45,390 bases of DNA from JAHEJX01 sp041605955 (GTDB taxonomy: Bacteria > Actinomycetota > Acidimicrobiia > Spongiisociales > UBA5794), in NCBI GenBank assembly GCA_041605955.1, contig JBFIXI010000028.1:1-45390 (forward strand), read 5' to 3'. Positions 38,845 through 45,390 of this stretch are shown in pieces. Under the pieces are notes generated by a model, which saw only the letters and a program-made list of their open reading frames with translations, had not been told where the DNA came from and searched no databases. Numbering within the stretch: the stretch's first letter is position 1; every line of letters begins with the position of its first letter. The translations under genes were made by a program, and so were the position numbers.

Positions 38845-41589
38845 ATGGGGTACGACCACGCAGCAATCGAGCAGAAGTGGCAGCAGGCCTGGGAAGCCGA
38901 CGGCCTGTATCGGGCCGAGGTCGATTGGGACCGGCCCAAGCACTATGCGGTCACGATGTTCGCCTACCCATCCGGCGACCTCCACATCGGCCACTGGTAT
39001 GCCATGACCCCCTCCGACGCCAGAGCGCGCTACATGCGCATGAAGGGCTACAACGTACTCTTCCCCATGGGATTCGATGCCTTCGGCCTTCCCGCTGAGA
39101 ATGCTGCAGTTCAGAACAACGTCCACCCGTGGGAGTGGACCTATCGCCGCATCGAATTCATGCGCAACCAGCTGCGGTCGATGGGAATGATGATCGATTG
39201 GAGCCGCGAGGTCGTCAGCAGCGACCCGTCGTACTACAAGTGGACCGAGTGGTTCTTCAAGAAGATGTACGAGGCCGGTATCGCCTATCGGGGAGAAGCT
39301 CTGGTCAACTGGTCGGAGACCCTCCAGACCGTGCTGGCCAACGAACAGGTCATCGACGGCAAGGACGAGCGCACGGGCCAGCCTGTCGAGCAGCGGATGA
39401 TGGAGCAGTGGTTCTTCGCCATCACCAAGTACGCCGATGAGCTGCTCAGCTACGACGGGATTGACTGGCCGGACCCCATCAAGACCATGCAGACCAACTG
39501 GATCGGCCGCAGCGAGGGCGCCATGGTCACCTTCGCGTCGCCGGCCGGAGACATCGAGGTCTTCACCACACGGCCGGACACGTTGTGGGGAGCCACCTTC
39601 ATGGTGCTGGCCCCTGAGCATCCACTAGTCGCGGGCTTGACCAGCGACGAGCAGCGGGCCGAGGTGGATGCATACGTGGCCGCCGCGGCGAGACGCTCCG
39701 AGCTGGAGCGGATGGAGGAGAGTCGTGAAAAGACCGGCGTGTTCACCGGGGGCTACGCCACCAACCCCGTCAACGGCGCCGCGGTGCCGGTGTGGATCGC
39801 CGACTACGTGCTCATCTCCTACGGGACGGGCGCAATCATGGCGGTGCCAGCCCATGACCAGAGAGACTTCGAATTCGCTCGACAGTCCGGTCTCGAGATT
39901 GCGCCCGTCATCCAGCCGGAGGGGAGCGACAAGCTGGTGGCCGACGAGATGGAGGAGTCCTACGTCGGGCCCGGCACCATGGTCGACTCGGGGCCCATCA
40001 GCGGCGTATCGACCAACATGGAGAAGGGTCGCAAGAACCCATCCATCGCGGCCACGATCGACTGGCTCGAAGAGAATGGAGCCGGTGTCGAGTCGGTGAA
40101 CTACCGGCTTCGCGACTGGCTCATCTCCCGACAGCGCTACTGGGGATCGCCGATCCCAATCATCTATCGCCACGACGGCGGCTTGGAGACCGTGGCAGAC
40201 GACGACCTGCCGGTAGTGCTGCCTCGCGACGTCGAGTTTCTCCCATCGGGGCGCAGCCCCTTGAAAACACACGAGCCTTTCCTCCAGACCATCGACTCCG
40301 ACGGGCAGCCGGCGATCCGCGAATCAGACACCCTCGACACCTTCATGTGCTCATCCTGGTACTGGTTCCGCTACCTGGGCCCGCAGGTCGAGTTGGCGCC
40401 GTTCGATCCCGAGGAGGCGGCCTACTGGCTCCCGGTCGACACCTACACCGGCGGGTCGGAGCATGCGGTGCTCCACTTGCTGTACGCCAGATTCTTCGTC
40501 AAGGCCATGCGGGACATGGGCCTGTTCGACGAGACCGTGGCGATCATGGAAGAGCACGGGCGCGACCCGGAGATGGTCTTGCGGGAGCCTTTCCTACAGC
40601 TGCGCAACCAGGGCCAGATCCTGGGCGAGGAGAGGGCCGGAGACATCGTGGCCGTCGACGGCGAATGGGACGGCGAGCGCCTGCTGGCGGATTCCATCAA
40701 AGTAGGTGGGGATCAGGCGGGCACAGTCACCGGCGAGCTGATGAGCCGCAAGGAGCGCGTGATGCGGGTTGCCACGGAAGCCGGGGTGGTCATCGTGGAG
40801 GCGAAGCCGGATACCACCGTCGAGATAGCGGCGATTCCAGGCGAGAACGACGTCAACCAGTTGAATCATCATCTCGAGATCGAGCGCATGTCGAAGTCAA
40901 GGGGCAACGTCGTCAACCCCGACGATCTCGTTGTAGAGCACGGCGCCGACACCGTGCGGACTTATCTGATGTTCGCCTTCGACTGGCTCAAGGGCGGCCC
41001 GTGGGACTCACGCGGGATCGCCGGCGCCGGCAGGTTCCTCGATGACGTGTGGCGCCTCGGCACGGCCGACTACGACGAGGGTGAGGTGGAGGCCGCCGCT
41101 ACGGCCGCGCTGCGCCGCCGCGTTCACCAGACGATCCGCAAAGTCGGCTCCGACCTTCACGACTTCAAGTGGAACACGGCGGTGGCAGCTCTGATGACAC
41201 TACGCAACGACATGCTCGCGGCGTTGCGCTCCGGCGATGTGACCGCGGCCGCTTGGACCGAGGCGGTGGACAGCCTGCTACTGCTGCTGGCACCAATCGC
41301 GCCCCACATCACGGAGGAGTTGTGGACCCTGCGAGGCGGCGCCGGTTCCATCCACTCGGCCTCGTGGCCGGTGGCCGACGACGCCATCGCCCGCGAAGAG
41401 ACCGTGACGATGGTGATCCAGGTCAACGGCAAGGTACGCGACCGCATCGAGGTGGCAGCCGACATCACCGCAGCCGATGCTGAGGCGGCTGCGCTGGCCA
41501 GCGCCCGCATCGCCGAGTGGACGAAGCAAGGTCAGATCCGCAAAGTGATCGCGCGGCCCCCCAAGCTCGTGAACGTCGTCGTCGATTGA
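38845..41589 (+). CDS. leuS: Leucyl-tRNA synthetase
   Basis: A 914-residue class I synthetase. HIGH is at 47-50 (YPSGDLHIGHW); the editing domain contains EVFTTRPDTLWGATFMVLAP and YGTGAIMAVPAHDQRD; KMSKS appears as RMSKSRGNVVNP from 682. Between NQGQILGEE (near 590) and RMSKS lies an insertion of about 85 residues, the leucine-specific domain seen in bacterial LeuRS. The tRNA-binding C-terminal domain ends IAEWTKQGQIRKVIARPPKL. The ATG at 38845 with GGAG 9 bases upstream is chosen; an in-frame ATG at 38800 would add 15 residues not typical of the family. Confidence 0.97.
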   Translation: MGYDHAAIEQKWQQAWEADGLYRAEVDWDRPKHYAVTMFAYPSGDLHIGHWYAMTPSDARARYMRMKGYNVLFPMGFDAFGLPAENAAVQNNVHPWEWTYRRIEFMRNQLRSMGMMIDWSREVVSSDPSYYKWTEWFFKKMYEAGIAYRGEALVNWSETLQTVLANEQVIDGKDERTGQPVEQRMMEQWFFAITKYADELLSYDGIDWPDPIKTMQTNWIGRSEGAMVTFASPAGDIEVFTTRPDTLWGATFMVLAPEHPLVAGLTSDEQRAEVDAYVAAAARRSELERMEESREKTGVFTGGYATNPVNGAAVPVWIADYVLISYGTGAIMAVPAHDQRDFEFARQSGLEIAPVIQPEGSDKLVADEMEESYVGPGTMVDSGPISGVSTNMEKGRKNPSIAATIDWLEENGAGVESVNYRLRDWLISRQRYWGSPIPIIYRHDGGLETVADDDLPVVLPRDVEFLPSGRSPLKTHEPFLQTIDSDGQPAIRESDTLDTFMCSSWYWFRYLGPQVELAPFDPEEAAYWLPVDTYTGGSEHAVLHLLYARFFVKAMRDMGLFDETVAIMEEHGRDPEMVLREPFLQLRNQGQILGEERAGDIVAVDGEWDGERLLADSIKVGGDQAGTVTGELMSRKERVMRVATEAGVVIVEAKPDTTVEIAAIPGENDVNQLNHHLEIERMSKSRGNVVNPDDLVVEHGADTVRTYLMFAFDWLKGGPWDSRGIAGAGRFLDDVWRLGTADYDEGEVEAAATAALRRRVHQTIRKVGSDLHDFKWNTAVAALMTLRNDMLAALRSGDVTAAAWTEAVDSLLLLLAPIAPHITEELWTLRGGAGSIHSASWPVADDAIAREETVTMVIQVNGKVRDRIEVAADITAADAEAAALASARIAEWTKQGQIRKVIARPPKLVNVVVD

Positions 41590-41960
41590 GCACGGTGCGA
41601 CTCGACCACATTCAGCTGGCGATGCCGGCGGGCGCCGAAGAGCAGGCGCGACAGTTCTACCGAGACCTGCTCCAGATGGAGGAAGTGCCCAAGCCGCCCC
41701 TGCTTCGGGGGCGCGGCGGATGCTGGTTTCAATCTGGCGACGTCGAGCTCCACCTCGGCGTCGAGGAGCCGTTTCGCCCGGCGAGAAAGGCACACCCGGG
41801 AATCGCGCTCGATGACATCGAGGTCGCCGAATCGCTCGCCCGCGAGCTGGCAGCAGCCGGTTTCGACGTGAGCTGGGACCACGCAACGATACCCGGTCGG
41901 GCCCGGTTCTTCACGCGCGACATCTTCGGGAATCGGCTCGAGTTCCTCGTGAGTGTCTAG
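41586..41960 (+). CDS. VOC superfamily (glyoxalase/bleomycin-resistance-like) protein
   Basis: A 124-residue VOC-fold protein: LDHIQLAMPAGAEEQARQFY at the start, FQSGDVELHLGVEEPF in the middle and the closing RFFTRDIFGNRLEFL, the usual paired beta-alpha-beta pattern of metal-binding dioxygenases, glyoxalases and resistance proteins. His5 of the LDHI segment, His in ELHLG and the Glu of RLEFL are potential metal ligands. The start is TTG 41586 overlapping the leuS stop as TTGA, or GTG 41595. Function is not predictable; coupling to leuS may only be transcriptional. Confidence 0.8.
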   Translation: MSTVRLDHIQLAMPAGAEEQARQFYRDLLQMEEVPKPPLLRGRGGCWFQSGDVELHLGVEEPFRPARKAHPGIALDDIEVAESLARELAAAGFDVSWDHATIPGRARFFTRDIFGNRLEFLVSV

Positions 41961-42069
41961 CTAGCTGTCTAGCTATCTCGCGCAGGCCAGCATCGTCCTT
42001 GACCCGCCAGCCAGGTCTACGAGATCATGTCGGTGGATTCGGGCAATCCCCTAGGGCCAGGGGCACATC

Positions 42070-42822
42070 TTGATACGCAATTTCACGATGGCGCTGTTAC
42101 TCGCCGTACCGATGTCGCCTCTAGGCGCGCCGGCCGATCGCGAGGAGAGCGTCACGTTCCCGGATAGCGGGTCGCCACTGGCGGCATCGGCCTACACAGA
42201 GGATCTGCGGGACGCCGGGCTCACCAACGGCGAATTGTCCGCCGACTTGCTCATCGAACTGGAATCCTCGCCGGGCTGCCTGGTCGAAGAGGAAGCAGCA
42301 GAGGCATGGGCGGCTCTGGAGCGCCAGGCGGCCGTGGACGGTATCGAGTTCATCGCCCGCTGGTGCTACCGAGATCTAGCATCTCAGCGCCGCACGTACG
42401 GCCGCAACTGTCCGCTCGTCGTCGTTAGCGTCGACCCTGCGCCGCCGGGCGACGGACTGGCTGGTCAGCCGAGCTCCACCGGGGACCCGGCGCCCGCCGG
42501 CTCTGGAGACGAAGGCGCCTCGTCGGAGCCCAGCCCACCGCCTGCGACTGCGCGCACCCGGGTATGCCGTGTACCGACCGCGACGCCCGGCAACTCGAAT
42601 CATGGATGGGGTCGCGCCGTCGACATCACCGCCTCCGGCAAACTGTTGAGCTGCGAGTCGGTTGCCTTCCACTGGCTGACCGAGAACGCTGATAGTTACG
42701 GCTGGGTGCATCCCCCCTGGGCGGCGTGCGGCGCCGCCAAGGAGGAGGCATGGCATTGGGAGTGGGGAGCCACCCGCGAACCGGAGCCACCGGTCGCCGT
42801 GAGGGGTTGGATCGCCAGCTGA
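42070..42822 (+). CDS. VanY-type D-alanyl-D-alanine carboxypeptidase (M15) family protein
   Basis: A 250-residue exported protein. A signal peptide (MIRNFTMALLLAVPMSPLGA) is followed by a linker and an M15-type peptidase domain: WCYRDLASQRRTYG (the YR...Q substrate-binding segment), SNHGWGRAVDI with the zinc His and Asp, and EEAWHWEWG with the catalytic Glu and third His ligand. A Pro/Ser/Gly-rich insertion of about 45 residues splits the domain, as seen in several actinobacterial relatives. It would trim peptidoglycan stem peptides. The start is TTG 42070. Cysteine pairs in the domain suggest disulfides outside the cell. Confidence 0.82.
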   Translation: MIRNFTMALLLAVPMSPLGAPADREESVTFPDSGSPLAASAYTEDLRDAGLTNGELSADLLIELESSPGCLVEEEAAEAWAALERQAAVDGIEFIARWCYRDLASQRRTYGRNCPLVVVSVDPAPPGDGLAGQPSSTGDPAPAGSGDEGASSEPSPPPATARTRVCRVPTATPGNSNHGWGRAVDITASGKLLSCESVAFHWLTENADSYGWVHPPWAACGAAKEEAWHWEWGATREPEPPVAVRGWIAS

Positions 42823-42834
42823 GCCGGGCTCAGC
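42818..42834. terminator. Palindrome across two convergent stop codons
   Basis: GCTGAGCC-G-GGCTCAGC is a perfect 17-base palindrome that contains the TGA stops of both the VanY-like gene and the convergent dioxygenase gene. It could fold as a 6-base stem with a 5-base loop in either RNA. There is no T-run, so terminator function is possible but not shown. Confidence 0.4.
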
Positions 42835-43828
42835 AAGCCGGATGCCCGGCGTTGGCGAGCCAGCGCGCCTCCTCGAAGATCGGGAAACCGAAACCTCCGC
42901 TGATCATGGTTTGGCGAGTCGCCTCCCACTGCGCGGCATAGATGGCTGGATCCTGTAGTTCGCTGGCGGGGTGGGACCGGCTGCGGGCCACGAACGAAGG
43001 GAACGCCGGCCGCCCGGTCGGCTGACCGACTGGCTGATAGCGCAGGTCGAAGCTCCACCGCAGCTTGTGTGAAGTGTTGGGCAGCGCGGCGTGCTCGATG
43101 TACTTATCCAACAGGACGATGGATCCGGCCTTCACCGGAAGCGGCACCACCGGCTTACCGTGACGCTGCGCCTCGGGGATGTAGTTCTCGGCGGCTACGT
43201 CGAGGTTGCTGCCGGGACAGTGCATAGTCAGCTGCTGCGGCCGGTGGCTGTGGGGGATCACGACGAGACACCCGTTCTCGACGGTGGCCGCGGTTACGGC
43301 AACCCATACCGTGATCATGGCGGTGGACTCGGCCTCGTCCATGACGGCCCCATGATCCTGATGCCAGGTGGTGGCACCGATGTTCGAGTAGCCGGCGACT
43401 TCGCTCGGAACAGCCGCCTGGGGAGGCTTGAGTCGGATGTGCTGCACCGGGTTGGACAGAATCTCGCCCCCAATCAAGCTCTCGACGACGTCCAGGATCT
43501 TCTCGTTGCGGAGCAGCCCGAGTACCGCCGGGCCGGCGTGGAGGCGACACTCGGCAGCCGGCAGCGGCGCATTGGACAGCGGCAACGAGATGTTGAGAAA
43601 GCGATAGAGCCCGGGGAAATCGCGGAGCAGCGCAACGTAGCGCTCTCCGAAATCCGTGTCTTCGTACCGTGACGCGACGAGTCCGTCGGCCCACAGCTCG
43701 TCAGCAGCGGCGGCGAGAACTGCAGCGTATTCGTCCTTGACGGGCGCCAGATCGTCGTCGCCGAGCACCGCGTCGACGACTAGATAGCCCTGATCGCGGA
43801 AGGCATGTACCTGGTCGGCGGCCAGCAT
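42830..43828 (-). CDS. Phytanoyl-CoA dioxygenase (PhyH) family oxygenase
   Basis: A 332-residue Fe(II)/2-oxoglutarate-dependent oxygenase of the PhyH family. The iron site is TTWHQDHG (His156, Asp158) with the distal His246 in YIEHAALPN, and a 2-oxoglutarate-binding Arg probably at 257 in HKLRWSFDLRY. Segments VENGCLVVIPHSHRPQQ and VPLPVKAGSIVLLD are typical. Such enzymes hydroxylate lipids, osmolytes (EctD) or secondary metabolites; nothing here identifies the substrate. The ATG at 43828 is divergent from a methyltransferase gene 66 bases away. Confidence 0.85.
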   Translation of the reverse strand: MLAADQVHAFRDQGYLVVDAVLGDDDLAPVKDEYAAVLAAAADELWADGLVASRYEDTDFGERYVALLRDFPGLYRFLNISLPLSNAPLPAAECRLHAGPAVLGLLRNEKILDVVESLIGGEILSNPVQHIRLKPPQAAVPSEVAGYSNIGATTWHQDHGAVMDEAESTAMITVWVAVTAATVENGCLVVIPHSHRPQQLTMHCPGSNLDVAAENYIPEAQRHGKPVVPLPVKAGSIVLLDKYIEHAALPNTSHKLRWSFDLRYQPVGQPTGRPAFPSFVARSRSHPASELQDPAIYAAQWEATRQTMISGGFGFPIFEEARWLANAGHPAC

Positions 43829-43894
43829 GAGCGCAATTGTGCCACGCAGTTGGGGAAGCCACTACCACCGCAGCAACTAACTTACGCTGGCGAC

Positions 43895-44707
43895 ATGGCG
43901 AGTCTGTCTGGCGATTCTTGGGCCGATCGGGTTGGTCAATTCGTCGACGCCCATTACGGGTCGATAACGGGCAAAGCTCGCCTCTACGTCATCGATCAGA
44001 ACCTTGCGCTTCACCTTCCGGCACCGCCCGGTCGGGTGCTCGATGTCGGCGGGGGTGCCGGCAATCAGTCGATTCCGCTTGCCAGGCGGGGCTACGAAGT
44101 GACCATTCTCGATCCTTCGCGCAGCATGCTGCAACGAGCCGGCGAGGTGCTCGAGTCTGAGCCACCGGATGTGGCCGGACGGGTGACACTGGTGCCAGGA
44201 AGGGGCCAGGATGCGCCCCGCCTATTGGCGCCCGGCTCGTACGGCGCTGTGTTGTGCCACGGCGTGCTGATGTATCTCGACGATTCGGCACCCCTGGTGT
44301 CAGCCCTGGCGACAATGGTCGCCACCGGCGGCATCGTTTCCGTCGTCACCAAGAATCGAGCGACACTGGCGATCGGACCGGCGCGCCGGGGCGACTGGAA
44401 GGCCGCCCACGCCGCGTTCAACGCCACTGGAGAGGTGAACCGGCTCGGCCTAGAGACCCGGGCCGAGACAGTGAATGAGGTCGAGAGCTTGTTCGCGGCG
44501 AACGGGATCAAGCCGATCGAGTGGTTCGGCGTGAGGCTGTTCACCGATCACTGGGAGGGGCCGGAACCGATGCCCGAAGCAGAGCCCGACATCCTGGCGG
44601 TGGAGTTGATGGCAAGCCGCCGCGATCCCTATCGCGGATTCAGCCGCCTCTTCCACGTGGTGGGCCGCAAACAGGCTCAGCCGGAGGGTGGCCCAGAAGG
44701 GCGATGA
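43895..44707 (+). CDS. SAM-dependent methyltransferase (CmoM/SmtA-like)
   Basis: A 270-residue class I methyltransferase. After an N-terminal helix (WADRVGQFVDAHYG, KARLYVIDQNL) comes motif I VLDVGGGAGNQSIPLARRG, then ILDPSRSMLQRA, a CHGVLMYL motif IV and GGIVSVVTKNRATL. The opening and the AFNATGEVNRLGLETRAET segment resemble CmoM, the tRNA cmo5U methyltransferase, but the match is partial and small-molecule substrates are possible. The ATG at 43895 lacks a strong ribosome site. It is divergent from the PhyH-like gene. Confidence 0.8.
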   Translation: MASLSGDSWADRVGQFVDAHYGSITGKARLYVIDQNLALHLPAPPGRVLDVGGGAGNQSIPLARRGYEVTILDPSRSMLQRAGEVLESEPPDVAGRVTLVPGRGQDAPRLLAPGSYGAVLCHGVLMYLDDSAPLVSALATMVATGGIVSVVTKNRATLAIGPARRGDWKAAHAAFNATGEVNRLGLETRAETVNEVESLFAANGIKPIEWFGVRLFTDHWEGPEPMPEAEPDILAVELMASRRDPYRGFSRLFHVVGRKQAQPEGGPEGR

Positions 44708-44728
44708 GGCTCGGTAGATGGCGACCGG

Positions 44729-45390
44729 CTAGACCGAACGGGTCAGCCCCCCGTCGACGCGGAGGTTCTGCCCGGTTATATAGCCGGCATCGTCGGACAG
44801 CAGAAAAGCCACGGTCTTGGCGATCTCGGCCACTGTGCCGTAGCGGCCCATCGGAATGGCGGCCCGCCGCTCGGCCGTCTCGGGCAAGCTGTCGATGTAG
44901 CCCGGCAGCACGTTGTTCATCCGTATGCCGGCGGCGGCGTACTCGTCCGCATAGAGCTTGGTGAAGGCGGCCAAGGCCGCCCGCAGCGCCGCAGAAACCG
45001 GAAATGCCGGAGACGGCTCGAAGACGGCGAACGTGGAGATGTTGACGATCGAGCCGCGTCCTTGCTCGAGCATTACGGGCGTCACCAGCCGCGCCACGCG
45101 GATCACATTGAGCATGACGAGGTCGAGCCCGGCGTGCCAGTCCTCGTCCGAGATCTCGAGCAACGGTCCTTTCGGCGGGTGGCCGGTGTGATTGACCACG
45201 GCATCGATGCGGCCGTGGCGCTCCATCGTGCCCGCCACCAGCCGGGAAATGTCATCGGGCACGGTCACGGTTCCGGTGACGCCGTGAGCCCCGAGCTCTT
45301 CCGCCAGCTGGGTAGCCGCCCCGGACGGGGACATGAGGCTCAAGAGGTAGCCGTTGGCGGCCAGTTCTCGGGCGATGCCAGCCCCGATAC
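44729..45390 (-). CDS. Short-chain dehydrogenase-like protein with altered active site, partial
   Basis: A Rossmann-fold SDR relative; its N-terminus lies beyond the right edge, but the glycine motif is just inside (GIGAGIARELAANGY). The C-terminal part is complete: RMNNVLPGYIDSLPE, GRYGTVAEIAKTVAFLLSDD and ITGQNLRVDGGLTRS. The usual NNAG is VNHTG, and the catalytic Tyr-x3-Lys is replaced: PAFPVSAALRAALAAFTK has Phe for Tyr and Ala for Lys. It therefore may not be a normal oxidoreductase, or it belongs to a divergent SDR branch with another mechanism. The frame is open to the window end. The protein converges on the methyltransferase gene. Confidence 0.85.
   Translation of the reverse strand, partial: IGAGIARELAANGYLLSLMSPSGAATQLAEELGAHGVTGTVTVPDDISRLVAGTMERHGRIDAVVNHTGHPPKGPLLEISDEDWHAGLDLVMLNVIRVARLVTPVMLEQGRGSIVNISTFAVFEPSPAFPVSAALRAALAAFTKLYADEYAAAGIRMNNVLPGYIDSLPETAERRAAIPMGRYGTVAEIAKTVAFLLSDDAGYITGQNLRVDGGLTRSV

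Noticed and set aside
1..45390. tRNA, rRNA, insertion sequences, integrase sites
   Set aside because: No cloverleaf with a TTCRA loop, rRNA segment, transposase frame or terminal inverted repeats was found by reading; a covariance-model scan would be decisive for small RNAs.

Overview
The window comes from a GC-rich bacterium, most likely a deep-branching actinobacterium of the Acidimicrobiia type. This is inferred from four things: the conserved chain leuS / comEA / comEC / holA / rpsT / lepA / hemW / hrcA / dnaJ / phoH / ybeY / corC-like / era / recO / uppS; a BldD-type regulator; extracellular linkers made of Thr-Pro-Glu repeats; and frequent GTG/TTG starts with 1-4 base gene overlaps. No rRNA, tRNA, insertion sequence or CRISPR array was seen.

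Region 1 (1-7.5 kb) is accessory and catabolic. It holds a CoA-transferase (cut by the left edge), an OsmC protein, a dienelactone-hydrolase relative, a C-C-bond hydrolase relative, a truncated hydrolase without its nucleophile, and a LigB/LigA-type ring-opening dioxygenase. After these come L-2-hydroxyglutarate oxidase, a two-domain rhodanese and what looks like a decayed membrane-protein gene. Together they suggest ring cleavage of an unidentified aromatic compound followed by hydrolysis of the products.

Region 2 (7.5-25 kb) is mostly housekeeping on the minus strand: lepA-hemW-hrcA-dnaJ, then a bldD-like gene, then phoH-pgpH-ybeY-corC-era linked by 4-base overlaps behind a good sigma-70 type promoter, and separately recO-uppS. 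A CIRCE element lies across the end of hemW just before hrcA. Between era and recO sits the most unusual gene here: one polypeptide of about 1030 residues joining an ECF sigma factor, a zinc-finger anti-sigma-like segment, a membrane helix, a Thr/Pro/Glu stalk and a row of cadherin/VCBS-like extracellular domains. rpsT and greA face the other way.

Region 3 (25-35 kb) has a small membrane protein, a strong two-way terminator, a complete TRAP transporter operon (DctQ, DctM, a Tat-type lipoprotein DctP), a trypsin-like lipoprotein, holA, a cyclopropane-fatty-acid synthase and the comEA-comEC DNA-uptake pair. Region 4 (35-45 kb) has an AsnB-type amidotransferase, a pair of putative metalloproteases with overlapping genes, leuS with a coupled VOC protein, a VanY-type carboxypeptidase, a phytanoyl-CoA-dioxygenase-like oxygenase, a methyltransferase and, cut by the right edge, a short-chain dehydrogenase relative without the usual catalytic Tyr and Lys.

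The regulatory theme is notable: an exact BldD cyclic-di-GMP signature, a PgpH-type cyclic-di-AMP hydrolase and a self-contained membrane sigma factor all lie within 10 kb. All functions are read from motifs; no database search was possible.
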